Shown here piece by piece: positions 11,636 to 23,911 of a stretch of 64,000 nucleotides of DNA. The DNA lies in the NCBI RefSeq assembly GCF_029407905.1, contig NC_073641.1:17467001-17531000 (forward strand), given 5' to 3'. The notes beneath the pieces were generated by a model. It saw nothing but the letters and a program-made list of their open reading frames with translations, made no database searches and was not told where the DNA came from. The DNA comes from Bubalus kerabau. Taxonomy: Eukaryota; Chordata; Mammalia; Artiodactyla; Bovidae. Each line of letters starts with the position of its first letter. The stretch's first letter is position 1. A program made the translations under genes and the position numbers.

Positions 11636-13256
11636 ACTTAAGGACCTAATAGAAGCAGAAGAGATTAAGAAGAGGAGGCAAGAATACACAGAAGAACTAT
11701 ACAAAAAAAGTCTTAATGACCTGGATAAACATGATGTCATTCACCTAGAGCCGAATATCCTGGAGTGTGAAGTCAAGTAGGCCTTGGGAAGCATTACTAC
11801 AAACAAAGCGAGTGGAGATGATGTAATTCCTGCTGAGCTTATGTCAAATCCTAAAAGGTGATGCTGTTAAAGTATAGCATTCAATATGACAACAAATTTG
11901 GAAAACTCAGCAGTGGCCACAGGACTGGAAAAGATCAGTTTTCATTCTAATTCCAGAGAAGGGCAATGCCAAAGAATGTTCAAACTACCATACAAAATTA
12001 CACTCATTTCACATGCTAGCAAGGTTGTGCTAAAAATCCTTCAAGCTAGGCTTCAGCAGTACATGAACCAAGAATTTCCAGATGTACAAGCTGGGTTTTA
12101 AAGAGGCAGAGGAACCAGAGATCAAATTACATACATTTGTTGGATCATTGAAAAATCAACGGAGTTCCAGAAAAACATCTACTTCTGCTTTATTGACTAC
12201 ATTAAAGCCCTTGACTGTGTGGATCACAACAATCTGTGGAAAATCCTAAAAGAGAGGAAGTACCAGACCACTTTACCTGTCTCCTGGGAAACCTGTATGC
12301 AGGCTAAGAAGCAGCAGTTAGACCTGGACATGGGACAACTAACTGGCTCCAAATTGGGAAAGGAATATGTCAAGGTTGTATATTGCCACCCTGCTTATTT
12401 AATTTATATGCAGAGTACATCATGTAAAATGCCAGGTTGGATGAAGCACAAGCTGGAATCAATATTGCTGGCAGAAATATCAACAACCTTAGATATGCTG
12501 ATGATACCATGCTAATGGCAGAAAGTATAGAGCCTCTTGATGAGGGTGAAAGAGTAGAGTGAAAAAGCTGGCTTGAAACTCAACATTCTAAAAACTAAGA
12601 TCAAGGTATCTGGTCCCATCCCTTCATGGCAAATAAGGGGAACAAGTAGAAGCAGTGACAGATTTTTTTCCAAAATCACTGCAGACAGTGGTGATAGCCA
12701 TGAAATTAAAAGACACTTGCTTCTGGGAAGAAAAGCTGTGACAAACCTAGACAGCTTATTAAAAAGCAGAGACATCACTTTGCCGACAAAGGTCTGTATA
12801 CTCAAAGCTATGGTTTTTCCATTAGTTATGTATAGATGTGAGAGTTGGACCATAAAAAGGCTGAGCACCTCAAAATTGATGCTTTTGAATTGTGGTGCTT
12901 GAGAAGACTCTTGAGAGTCCTTTAGACTCCATGGAAACCAAACCAGTCAGTCCTAAAGGAAATCAACCCTGAATTTCATTGGAAGGACTGATATTGAAGC
13001 TGAAGCTCCAGTACTCTGGCCACCTGATGTGAAGAGCCAACTCCCTGGAAAAGACCCTGATGCTGGGGAAGATTGATGGCAAAAGGAGAAGGGGTGGCAG
13101 AGAGTGAGATGGTAAGATGATTAAATAGCATCACAGACTCAATGGTCATGAATTTGAGCAGGCTCTGGGAGACAGTGGAGGTTAGAGGAGCCTGGTGTGC
13201 TATAGTCCATGGAGTCTCAAAGAGTCAGACTCAACTTAGGGAGTGAACAACAGCAA
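11636..13256 (+). mobile_element. BovB LINE, sense part with RT remnants
   Basis: It runs from CTAATAGAAGCAGAAGAG to the AAC-type tail at 13256. Fragments of the reverse-transcriptase frame survive, such as the CSNY-like block near 11980, the TLMAES-like region near 12510 and the C-terminal KSRDITLPTKV block at 12765. An in-frame stop (GTCAAGTAGGCC, 11775) and several frameshifts break it. It is among the most diverged BovB copies in the window. Confidence 0.9.
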
Positions 13257-15499
13257 CCAATTTATATGACCATGTACTAACTATATTTATTTTAACATTA
13301 TATATATCTTAAAACCTATTGAAATATATCTCTAACTATTAAAATAATAAGTAATCTATGTTTCAGCCAAAAGCTTATTTGGAATCACCTTACTGTATAG
13401 AAGGTATTTCGCTACTCTGACTTTGCTTTCTGAAAGAGCTCTAATGGAGGCTTACTGCCAAACATAGATCTATATTTAGGACAAAGGTGTGAGAAGTCGC
13501 TTTCTCACTATTACTACAACTAGAGGGATGAAGAGTTTGGGTGGAGGACTATATTTCTCTTTCTACTGAGTAACAGCCTTTTCTGTGTTGCAGGTCAGCT
13601 TATACAACCCTTTTAGTAAAGTTTGTTATTAATCGAAGGTTAGGCTTTATGAAAAATTGTGTCATTAAATAAAAATTGTCATTAGTATCTGTCTTGCTTG
13701 GCTATATCTAAGATTTAGAGAAGACTAAATTTTCTATTACTTCAATAAGTCAAGTCTGTTTTTTTAAAAAAGGTATCTAACTTTATTTCACTTTCAGTGT
13801 ACATTTGAAAGTATGCTATTGTGTTCTAGCTCTTACTTTCAGCCATTTCAAGATGAATTTAGGTTTTCCCCAGTGATGAGTTCATCAGATGTTGGGAAAA
13901 ATGGTCCCATTTAGGAAAATAAGTTTTACAAATACAGAAATAATATTAGTTTAATAGAATCTAAACCCAGCTTTGATCGACAATACAGAGAAAGAAATTT
14001 GGTTCATTTGGAAAAAAAAAATAAAAAGCTTTTAAAAAAAGAATCCTCTAAGGATTATATTGGCAAGTGCCCAAACTGTTGCAAGGGAATGACATAGCAG
14101 AGATTTTATTTATGCATTCAGAGGGGTTCAGTCTCATTGGCTTAAACACAGGAACACCAATCAAAAGAACCTCATTTCACATCAATTCCCCTGCTGATAA
14201 ACTATAATTGGTGACTGATTGCATGTGAGGTATGTTCTTTCTTCCCTGACTCTTTTGCTCCATAAGCTGGTCATTTCCTGCCAAGGGTTGCTAAAGGTCT
14301 TTTCCTTTACAGAGAAGAAGCACTCTCCTGGCACCTTAAAATGCTTCTCATTTGCAATATGAAATGAATTGCTTTATGATGGAAGTATTGAGAAAGAACA
14401 AAGCACTTTTAGATCAACTTTTAAAATAATGGATAATCGGCCAGGCACCTGGCTGAGGATATTACTATCTATACACAGATTGCTCTAGCCGGAGCATCTA
14501 CTTCCTCATTTTTTCCTGCTCTACTAATATTCAGTATCCAACAAATCTCAGCCATTAGAACAAGGCAAATGCAAATACTACCTGTCTAGTTCTTAGGGAG
14601 GAGAAAGTTTCTGCTTTCTTAAACGGATTCACTTGAAAAGTTCATGTTTGGGCTTTTACTTTCATTTGAAGGGTAAAGTCCTGTGTCTGGAACTAGATAA
14701 TGTAATTTCAGAGAATAGTGGCTTTCTTCCTCTTAAACTAACATCAGATCTAATTTGAAATTATTGTGCTCTGCTTAAGTACCAAAAATAGTGGTTTCTG
14801 TTGCTGCTTAATGCTTTTGCCAAAAAGGGGGGGGAGGTGTTCCAGATGGTGAAGATGGAAACTAAGCACGCAATTTAAAATCAAGAAGGAATTCAGCATT
14901 CTTCCCCTCAGCTCTTGGTGTCACCTTCAGCCTCAGCTGGTTACTTTCTTTAGCTTAAGCATCACTGTGTAGACAGTAAAAAGTCTCTAACTTCATGCAG
15001 AGTCCTAAAGGTCACCCTATGTTGCGTCTTGGCTTTACAGCCTTTGGAAGCATTTTGTAACCATATAGCAAAGTTTACAGAATTCCCATTCGATAATGAT
15101 GAGTCCTCACAGCTCTCAGCCTTATCTTCATCATTTAGCCCAAGTCAATATTAGCACTTTCTCCTGATAGCATATTCAGTATCAGTTAATGTTATTAGCT
15201 ATAAATAACAGAAAGTGACTTTTGCTGAGTCAAGAACTGAGTAAAAAAATTACGAGGATATAGTGATACACAGAATCTCTGGGAAAGCTAGAGATATTCA
15301 CCTGCAGGTTAGGACTCTGTCAGGAAAAATGCCCTATGTCACTTTGCCAAGCCGGTCCAGCTACCGGTCCAGGGAGTTTGTCCCAGATGACACTGGATAT
15401 TGAATATTGCTGTGGACAGCCCTGTTACCACTCCTTGGTGATTTGAACTTCCTGCAACCAGCATAGCTACCTAGTAGATTTACTTTTATCTTGCTTCTT
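13257..15499. other. Longest repeat-free block, no gene seen
   Basis: I see no transposable element and no ORF of note over 2.2 kb. The part at 14050-14420 has even base composition and no decay-like low complexity. It could be conserved non-coding DNA, but this is inference only. Confidence 0.5.
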
Positions 15500-15530
15500 T
15501 GTGTGTGTGTGTGTGTGGTGTGTATGTGTG
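15500..15530. repeat. (TG)n microsatellite
   Basis: A run of TG with two interruptions (TGTGGTGTGTATGTGTG). Confidence 0.9.
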
Positions 15531-15645
15531 TATAAATATGTGTGCTAGAACAGAGAAGAGAAACAGATTTAGTAATGCAGATATGTTTAATTTCTGCTAA
15601 ATGCTCATTTTCTTAAATATATTTTATTCTGTATGCTTAGACCTC

Positions 15646-16079
15646 TGATGGCTAATTTTATATGTTAACTTGACTGGGGTACGGTGCCCAGTTTTTGAGT
15701 CAAGTTTGAATCTAGATGCTGTGGTTAGGTATTTTTTAGGAATGGTTAGCATTTAAATCATCAGGGTTTGAATAAGGTGGTTTGCCCTCTATAATGTGGG
15801 TGGGCTTCATCCAATCAGTTCAAAATCCTAAGTGCGAAGACTGAGGTTTCCCAAAGAAGGAATTCTGGCTCCAGACTGAAACATAGAAACCCTGCCTGAG
15901 TTTCCAGCCTGCATATTTCAGGCTCAAGTTGGCAACACCAACTCTTCCTTGAGTTTCCAGCCTGCCAGTCTGCTCAACAAATTTCACACTTGCCAGGCCT
16001 CACAATTGCATGAGCCAATTGTTAAAAATCAATCTCTCTCTCCATTTAGTTCTGTCATTTTGGAGAACCTTAATATACA
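15646..16079 (+). mobile_element. MLT2-type ERVL LTR (solo)
   Basis: It starts TGATGGCTAATTTTATATG followed by TTAACTTGACTGG. Its interior has GTGGGTGGGCTTCATCCAATC. It ends with AAAATCAATCTCTCTCTCC, a degraded AATAAA region, then TTTTGGAGAACCTTAATA. These are hallmarks of MLT2 LTRs of the ERVL class. No internal retroviral sequence is attached. Confidence 0.75.
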
Positions 16080-16099
16080 CCAACTCAATGGGCAGGCAC

Positions 16100-16198
16100 T
16101 TGGGCATTCTCGGGAGATAGTGAGGAACAGGAGGCATGGCGTACTGCAGTCCACGGGGTCGAAACGAGTTGGACACAACTTAGTGATTGAACAACAAA
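16100..16198 (+). mobile_element. BovB LINE 3' end
   Basis: CTCGGGAGATAGTGAGGAACAGG... GGACACAACTTAGTGATTGAACAACAAA is the terminal 100 bp, with an AAC-type tail. Confidence 0.8.
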
Positions 16199-16336
16199 CG
16201 TATACCCACTTTGTACATGAAGGATTATAAGTTGTCTAGTTCTTTTTCTAAATTTTTATAACATTTTAAATTACAACAACATACAAAATATACACAATGA
16301 ATTATATAGCTTTTTCTAGATTTACTAGTTTTTTAG

Positions 16337-16370
16337 TGTATATATATATATATATACACACACACACATA
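16337..16370. repeat. (TA)n(CA)n microsatellite
   Basis: A TA run passes into a CA run immediately upstream of a truncated Bov-tA. Confidence 0.9.
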
Positions 16371-16547
16371 TACCTGCAATGCAGGAGACTCACGTTTGAT
16401 CCCTGGGTTAGGAAGATCCCCTGAAGAAGGAAATGGCCACCCACTCCAGGATTCTTGCCTGGAAAATTCCATGGATTGGGAAGCCTGAAAGCCTACAGTT
16501 CATGGGTCAGAAATAGTCAGACATGACTGAGTGACTAACACTTTCAC
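16371..16547 (+). mobile_element. Bov-tA SINE, head-truncated
   Basis: It starts inside the tRNA-like head (ACCTGCAATGCAGGAGAC). The Bov-A end is at GACATGACTGAGTGACTAACAC. Confidence 0.85.
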
Positions 16548-16575
16548 TTTTTCACTTCATATATGTTTATGCTTA

Positions 16576-16790
16576 TGGGCTTCCCTGATGGCTCAGCGGG
16601 TAAAGAATCCACGTGCAGTGCATGCGACACAGGGGATGCAGGTTGGATTCCTGGGTCAGGAAGATCGCCTGGAGGAAGGTATTGCAAACCACTCCAGTAT
16701 TCTTCCCTGGAGAATCCCATGGACTGAGGAGCCTGCGGGCTATAGTCAGAAGGGTTGCAAAGAGTTGGACGTAATTAAGCATGCACACAT
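16576..16790 (+). mobile_element. Bov-tA SINE
   Basis: It is full length, from GGGCTTCCCTGATGGCTCAG to AGTTGGACGTAATTAAGC. The B-box is altered (AGGTTGGATTCC). No clear TSD. Confidence 0.88.
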
Positions 16791-17506
16791 GTGCCTGTTC
16801 TAAAAACATAGGTTTTTAAAACTATTTGAAAGTAAGTGGCAGACTCCTAAACTCCTCAGCATGTATTTCTTTCACTCCTAAATAGTTCATTCTTTCTCCT
16901 AAGAATAAATGCTCTTTAGCCTTTCTCATCAAATTCAGAAAATTAAACATTAATGTAAGTATTTAATATAACTGTTATTAAAATTTCATTATTTTCAAAT
17001 TATTTATAGCAATTTAAAAACACTAAGATCCAATCTCAGACTATGAAATACATTTAGTTATCATATCTTTTCAGTTTCCTTGTCATATTCCTTTAGTTTC
17101 CTTTATTCTGAAATATTGCTTCATCATCTTTTTATCTTTTATTACACCAACATTTGGAAGAGAAAGGCATATTATTTTGTAGGATATTACCCAAGGATTT
17201 CTCTCATGATGATGCTTTTCTTATGATTTGATTCAGGTTATGTATTTTTGGCTAGAGCACTGCATGAATAACGTTATATCCTATTGAGTGCATTACCTGA
17301 GAGGCAAACTACCTTAGTAATTCTTTCCCCACTATTAGTGGTGTTAACTTTGATCTCTGTGTTAAAGTGGAGAGAAACAGTTTAAACAATGTGGATCATT
17401 TCACTTGCCACTGTATTCAATGAGCATATGCCTCAAAACAAGGGTGAAGATACATCTATAGGCAGGAAATCTGTTAATGTCTTAGTTGAGTTCAGTTTCC
17501 CACATA
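16791..17506. other. Unique AT-rich sequence
   Basis: No gene or repeat is supported. Confidence 0.5.
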
Positions 17507-18986
17507 CTATTTTTTTTAATATAAGTTTATTTATTTTAATTGGAGGCTAATTACTTTACAATATTGTATTGGTTTTGCCATACATCAACGTGAATCCGCC
17601 ACAGGTATACACGTGTTCCCCATCTTGAACCCCCCTCCCACCTCCCTCCCCGTACCATCCCTCTGGGTCATCCCAGTGCACCAGCCCCAAGCATCCTGTA
17701 TCATGCATCAAACCTGGACTGGCAATTCATTTCATATATGATATTATACATGTTTCAATGCCATTCTCCCAAATCATCCCACCCTCTCCCTCTCCCACAG
17801 AGTCCAAAAGACTGTTCTATACATCTGTGTCTCTTTTGCTGTCTCGCATACAGGGTTATTATTACCATCTTTCTAAATTCCATATACATGCATTAGTATA
17901 CTGTATTGGTGTTTTCCTTTCTAGCTTACTTCACTCTATACTAGGCTCCAGCTTCATCCACCTCATTAGAACTGATTCAAATGTATTCTTTTTAATGGCT
18001 GAGTAATACTCCATTGTGTATATGTACTACAGCTTTCTTATCCATTCATCTGCTGATGGACATCTAGGTTGCTTCCATGTCCTGGCTATTATAAACAGTG
18101 CTGTGATGAACATTGGGGTACACATGTCTCTTTCAATTCTGGTTTCCTTGGTGTGTATGCCCAGTAGTGGGATTGCTGGATCATAAGGCAGTTCTATTTC
18201 CAGTTTTTTAAGGAATCTCCACACTGTTCTCCATAGTGGCTGTACTAGTTTGCATTCCCACCAACAGTGTAAGAGGGTTCCCTTTTCTCCACACCCTCTC
18301 CAGCATTTATTACTTGTAGACTTTTGGATAGCAGCCATTCTGACTGGTGTGAAATGGTACCTCATTGTGGTTTGATTTGCATTTCTCTGATAATGAGTGA
18401 TGTTGAGCATCTTTTCATATGTTTGTTAGCCATCTGTATGTCTTCTTTGGAGAAACGTCTGTTTAGTTCTTTGGCCCATTTTTTGATTGGGTCATTTATT
18501 TTTTTGGAATTGAGCTGCAGGAGTTGCTTGTATATTTTTGAGATTAGTTGTTTGTCAGTTGCTTCATTTGCTATGTTATTTTCTCCCATTCTGAAGGCTG
18601 TCTTTTCACCTTGCTTATAGTTTCCTTTGTTGTGCAGAAGCTTTTAAGGTTAATTAGGTCCCATTTGTTTATTTTTGCTTTTATTTCCAATATTCTGGGA
18701 GGTGGGTCATAGAGGATCCTGCTGTGATTTATGTCAGAGAGTGTTTTGCCTACGTTCTCCTCTAGGAGTTTTACAGTTTCTGGTCTTACGTTTAGATCTT
18801 TAATCCATTTTGAGTTTATTTTTGTGTATGGTGTTAGAAAGTGTTCTAGTTTCATCCTTTTACAATTGGTTGACCAGTTTTTCCAACACCACTTTTTAAA
18901 GAGATTGTCTTTTCTCCATTGTATATTCTTGCCTCCTTTGTCAAAGATGAGGTGTCCATAGGTGCGTGGATTTATTGTGAACATCT
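17507..18986 (-). mobile_element. Ruminant L1 (L1-BT type), 5'-truncated with ORF2 C-terminus
   Basis: The 3' UTR lies at the left, with a T-run at 17511-17518 on the plus strand that stands for the poly(A). The right part encodes the C-terminal portion of L1 ORF2 on the minus strand in three open pieces: 18571-18984 (137 codons), 18362-18589 (75) and 18027-18410 (127). Each step changes frame, so at least two frameshifts are present. The last piece has the KCWRGCGEKGTLLHCWWEC cysteine/histidine motif of L1 ORF2, followed by LPYDPAIPLLGIH. The endonuclease and RT catalytic core are absent. It looks younger than the L1M pieces elsewhere. Confidence 0.93.
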
Positions 18987-19255
18987 CACTGTACCAAATT
19001 CTGTTAACTTTTTTTGTGAGAAATTTATGATATTATTTGAGTGTATTTTTGTATGTGCAGTTGAACTTCACTTACAAACAGCCTAACCCCACAGTAAAAT
19101 CAAGTCTACTGTCTAACCATTCTTGTACTATCTATCTCTAAAGGTAAACACCCTAAGTCAGCTTGCACACCAAATATTATATATTTTAAATTTCAACAGA
19201 TACCATCAGATTATTTCTAAAAACAATGCAGTAATTCCTAGTTCTACTTGCAGTA

Positions 19256-19502
19256 TGCTGCTGCTAAGTCACTTCAGTCGTGTCTGACTCTGTGGGACCC
19301 CATAGACAGCAGGGCTTCTCCAGGCAAGAACACTGGAGTGGGTTGCCATTTCCTTCTCCAATGCATGAAAGTGAAAAGTGAAAGTGAAGTCGCTCAGTCG
19401 TGTCCGACCCTCAGCGACCTCATGGACTGCAGCCTACCAGGCTCCTCCATCCATGGGATTTTCCAGGCAAGAGTACTGGAGTGGGGTGCCATTGCCTTCT
19501 CC
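19256..19502 (-). mobile_element. BOVA2 SINE with 11-bp TSD
   Basis: Two Bov-A units are joined by the GCATGAAAGTGAAAAGTGAAA linker, and a CTGCTGCT tail lies at the left. ACTTGCAGTAT occurs at 19245-19255 and again at 19503-19513. Confidence 0.95.
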
Positions 19503-19647
19503 ACTTGCAGTATATTAGGGCTTTATTTCTTCATTTAATGTCCCACACTGAGTATTATCATTCTGTCTGTTTTTGTTAATCATATGCATTGTTATAATTT
19601 ACATCTCCCTGCTATTTGTGATACTGAGCGAGTTTTCATGTATTCAT

Positions 19648-20323
19648 TGTGTTACCAAACAAGGTTTGTTTTACCCAAAGCACAGCAAGCCAAAATGTAA
19701 CTGAAAATAGGGTCCGGCTGCTTGCCGCTGAAAAGCCATTGAAGAAGCCAGGTTGGTGAAAAGCAAAGTTTGCTTCATATTGGATGCCAGCAATGGATAA
19801 GGGGGAGGAGCAGCAGATGCCTATCTAAAATCCGACTCCTCCCACCCCCCTCACCGGAGCCCCTGATTGACTCCTGACAATCAGAAGACAAAGCTTTTAC
19901 AGACAGAGGGAGGGGGCTACATGCAGAAACAGCCCAGTCAGCTCTGATAGTCATCTTGAAGTTGGTCATCAGTGGTCTGACCAGGGTCATCTTGATTGTT
20001 TTAGGTACAGTTAATCTTCACTTCCAGTGATGGTTGTTTTCATTTCTTTGAGGCCAATTCTTAGAATTGTGGTAGCTTATGTCATGGCTACAGTCCGGCC
20101 ATCATGTAATTAACTTGTCCACCTGGGGTTTCAGTTATTTATAAAACAACTCACAGGACACGGCTCAGAATATTATCTATAGTCCTTGAGGAGGAACTAA
20201 AGGTCCTTGACTATGCTTAGTGGCTAAACTATTATTATTTAGTCTTGTTGGACTGTTTTCTTTTGCTTCTGCATTTTCTCACTTCTCTGATTAAATTTAT
20301 TACTTGGCTAAAATTTTCCCACA
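19648..20323 (-). mobile_element. Retroviral-type LTR, family uncertain
   Basis: Read on the minus strand it runs from TGTGGGAAAATTTTAG to GGTAACACA, so it has TG...CA ends. A TATA-like TTTTATAAATAA sits inside. A degraded polyadenylation site (AATATGAAGCAAACTTTGC) lies near 19765-19785. There is no gag or pol. The flanks do not show a clear TSD, so this rests on structure only. Confidence 0.45.
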
Positions 20324-20690
20324 AACAAATGGAAGACTGAGGACATGAGACGCAAGGCCATAGAGTACGGCTTCCTTTCAAAAATGATAAGAGGAAGTTT
20401 TCAGCAAGGAGAGTTTATTCATAAGGCAGCCAAGCTAACATGAAAGAACAAATCTCAAGACCCCCTCCCCAAAGCAAGGGGCTTGAGGTATTTAAGGGAT
20501 AAGGAATAAAATAACAGATGGGTCTGAGGCCTGGGGAGAGCGGCAACAGGTAATTGGAAAAAGGTGCGATAACCCTCCTTATGAGCAGGCGTAATTAAGA
20601 TACGATCCTCTTCACATTCCGAAGGTAACTCAGAGGAGCCTTATAGGAAATGGCCTGGAGGTAAGCAGGAGCCCCATTTCACAGAGGAAC
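20324..20690 (-). mobile_element. Second LTR-like segment next to the first
   Basis: On the minus strand it has a TATA-like TTAAATACC near 20490 and a polyadenylation signal in GAATAAACTCTCCTTGCTG near 20405-20425, spaced as in an LTR. It abuts the previous LTR-like unit. The outer boundary is uncertain. Confidence 0.35.
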
Positions 20691-20699
20691 AGAAATTGT

Positions 20700-21250
20700 T
20701 ACTGCGTGGCTGGAGCACAGAGTACCAGGTAGGAAGTGGTAAGAGGCAACATCAGAGGCAGAAGCAAGGCTAGGTTGAGATAAGTTTTAAAAACCATGGG
20801 GAGGGGCCTGAGGGCAACGAGAAGCCACCACAGTATTTCAGGCATGAGAATATCATGCTTATCTTGGAGTTCAGGGAAAATCACTGTGATTTAAGCCAAG
20901 AGTCAGGATTGCAGAGGGAGAGAACTATTGGTTAGGACACTTGTTAGGAGATGATAGAAGCAGCCCAGGCAGGTGGCAGTGGCGGCCTGGACTAGGTATC
21001 CACAGTGGGGAAGGATAGAAGTGAGCCAGAGTGAGAGAAACAAGTAGGAAAAACTGATACTCTGTTTAGGAAAAGGAAAAGCGAGGAAATCAAGAATTCA
21101 TGCAGCTTTCTGGCTTGGGCGGGGGGCAAACAGTGGTGAAGGCGCACAGAGGGAGTAGCACAGAGGAGGCGCCTGGTCAGCTGAGCTTGGGGCATTGTAG
21201 GTTTGAGATGCTCTGAAGAGCCCCTAGAAGCTCGTTGGTAACAAGTGTCC
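20700..21250 (-). repeat. L2 LINE fragment
   Basis: The antisense L2 RT region is recognisable through TAGAAGCAGCCCAGGCAGG...CGGCCTGGACTAGG, then TTTCTGGCTTGGGC and GGTTTGAGATGC. It is old and has no frame left. Confidence 0.65.
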
Positions 21251-21989
21251 TAGTCTGTCCAACCTCATTCTCTGTGATGGTCTTTCTTCCTGAATCACAC
21301 ATGAGCACAGCTGCGCATCTTCAAACTTGACGCCCCCGAGTGCTGCCACCAGAAACCTGTGCTCAGCAGAAACCTGGGCTACTGATCAGCCCTCCCCATT
21401 GCCTTGTTACAATGTATTTTTCTGCCTCAAAACTAAGTTTTATAGTTTCTTTTTTTACAAAAATGGAATCAGCCAGTGGAACTCTGGGGCCAGGTGACAG
21501 AATCCTTGTAGTGCTGGTCTCCTTTCTGTGTCCTCTTCTTTACATCTTTGTAGTGGAGGAAATAAGACAAACCAGAATATCCCCACCTGGATACTGCAAG
21601 GGAAGGGCAACATACTGGGGTTTTTTGTTGTTGTTGTTGTTGTTCATTTGTTTTTACAAAGTTGAGATCTTCTTGGATACAATTTGTGAAGCACAAGCAA
21701 AAACCTGATTTGGGGAAGGATTTCTTCATTCCATTCGGCTAACTGTAGCCCAACTGGAAAATTTTCCTAATTTCTTTGAGACCTCTCCAGGACTGACAAT
21801 CAGGCTCTGACAAGTAATAATTAAGATTTATATGTGAAAAGGATATAAAAAAAATCCAGGAAAAAACCCAGAGGGGGTGGCATTTACTGCTGGGTTACGA
21901 TTGAATAAGGAATCTCATTGTCACAAATTATAATATGCTCAGAAAGAATTAATTGCCATAGTATTTGAAAAGAAAATTGTTAGTTATTA
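21251..21989. other. Unique sequence with a short (GTT)n run
   Basis: The 122-codon ORF at 21340-21708 crosses a GTT repeat (21625-21642) and low-complexity sequence. I do not regard it as a gene. Confidence 0.45.
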
Positions 21990-22090
21990 AATCATGGAAA
22001 GACCTTGGAGATCATCTGGCCCTATTACTGACACTGACAAATCATAAAACTGAGGCTCAAAGAAGAGAAAACTTTGTGGAGCAGCAGAGG
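21990..22090 (+). repeat. MIR-like SINE fragment
   Basis: CTTGGAGATCATCTGGCCC and AAAACTGAGGCTCAAAGAAG resemble the MIR/MIR3 core. It is short and diverged. Confidence 0.4.
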
Positions 22091-22575
22091 TACTGTGCAT
22101 AGAAGCCACAGCCCCTCACTCCAGCCCATGCCCTTACTGCCCACCTACAGAGCTCCTCCATGGAATAACTCGTAGGCTAATCTGCAGAAGCTACAAAAGG
22201 GTATAGAAAGCTGACAGTATAGCCAGCTTATACCCTATTGCATGTGTTCCAAATAAGGCAAGCCTCATTTTAACAATATCAAAACAGGTGGTTTCTACAA
22301 CCATAAATTCATCGACCAGCTGGCCCCTTACTAAGTGTCCAAAGGGCTTTACATAACACACAAAACAGACATATTTAATTCACAAAGTCTGCTTAATGGT
22401 TTTCAACCATGATCAGTGCTACCCTCAGAGGACAGTTCTAGAGGTATTTTTAATTGTCACAACTTGGACATTGCTACTGACAGGTAGTGAGTAGAGGCCA
22501 GGATGATTCTAAATGTCCTACAGTACACATGGCAGCTCCTCACAAAGAGGATTACACAGACCAAAATATCAGCCA
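22091..22575. other. Unique sequence
   Basis: Nothing is recognised here. Confidence 0.45.
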
Positions 22576-22660
22576 TCTGAATCCCATGAACAGAGGCGCC
22601 CAGCAGGTCCATAGGGTCACAGAGTTGGAGGCAACTGAAGAGACTTAACACACACACACA
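22576..22660 (+). mobile_element. Bov-tA 3' half with (CA)n tail
   Basis: GAATCCCATGAACAGAGGCG to GACTTAACACACACACACA is the Bov-A end with a CA tail. The 5' part is missing. Confidence 0.7.
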
Positions 22661-23216
22661 GTTCATGGCCAGCTGAAGGGTCAGTGGTCCTTCCAGTCTT
22701 TACCTGCTCAGCTTGAACTAGACGCAGCTGACTTCCAGGTTCCTAGAAAACAACTTGGCCCAAAATATCTATTGTTAGGCTACAGGCTGCTTGGAAGACT
22801 TGTAAGTCTTAAAATGATCTTGATATGAAGACAAATGAATTAGAAGAAATAGATTAACCAGCAATTTCAATTGATATTTACATTTCCTTTTTTTTTCTTT
22901 AGAATTTAGCTATTATCTTTTCCATTTTTGTTTATACTTTTTGGATATTAGAGATAATAATCTTTTGATGAAATTGTATTGCATTTTTTCCTCCCAGTCT
23001 ATTATCTGCTTTTTATCTTTGGACAAAATTTAAATTAATCTTTTATGTAATCAATTTTATATTGTTTCAAAATTTCCTAAATTTCTTGGGAAATTGTTTC
23101 CCATACCAAAATGTATGAATATCCTCTGCTAGTTTCATCATATAAATTTATTGTATTTTTTTTTAACCTTAAAATATTTTATCATCTTGAAATGTGTATA
23201 GGGTACAGAGTCTTCT

Positions 23217-23500
23217 TGGAGAAGGCAATGGCAACCGACTCCAGTACTCTTGCCTGGAAAATCCCATGGGCAGAGGAGCCTGGTAGGCTGCAGTCCATGG
23301 GGTCCCAAAGAGTCGGACACAACTGAGCGATTTCACTTTCACTTTTCACTTTCATGCATTGGAGAAGGAAATGGCAACCCACTCCAGTGTTCTTGCCTGA
23401 AGAATCCCAGGGGTGGTGGAGCCTGGTGGGCTGCTGTCTATGGGGTCACACAGAGTCGGACACGACTGAAGCGACTTAGCAGCAGCAACAGCAGCAACAG
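23217..23500 (+). mobile_element. BOVA2 SINE
   Basis: A complete two-unit Bov-A with the CATGCATTGG linker and a CAGCAG tail. The flanks ACAGAGTCTTCT (23205-23216) and ACAGAAGCCTTCT (23497-23509) look like a decayed TSD. Confidence 0.93.
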
Positions 23501-23911
23501 AAGCCTTCTGCTCTACCATTTACTAAACAGATTACTTGTGGCCCACTAAAGTGAAATACCACATTTGATACTTAAGTTCCTTTATATTTTTGGAATTTTT
23601 TATGCTGCTGTATTTTATTGATCTATTTGTCTACACAAATATCAGTATGTTTTGTTAATAATTATAGTATCATAATAATGTTTAATTTAATATTGAGTAA
23701 GAAGAGAGTCTTTCTACTGTTTTTTTTCCAAAATTTTTTTAGCTATTTACACTTTTATTTTTTTCTTATAACCTTTAAAATTATTTTCTATCAGCTTAAA
23801 ATAAAATAAAATTGGGAATCTGAATGTAATTGCATTACATTTATGAATTAATTTCTGAAGAAATAATATCAGTAGATTTCTCAAAGCTTTTATTTAAAAG
23901 CATGATTTTAT

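Noticed and set aside
18324..18961. Plus-strand ORFs of 98 and 76 codons
   Set aside because: They are antisense shadows of L1 ORF2, which reads on the minus strand here.
21340..21708. 122-codon ORF with a hydrophobic end
   Set aside because: The hydrophobic stretch comes from a GTT simple repeat and T-rich DNA. There is no other support.
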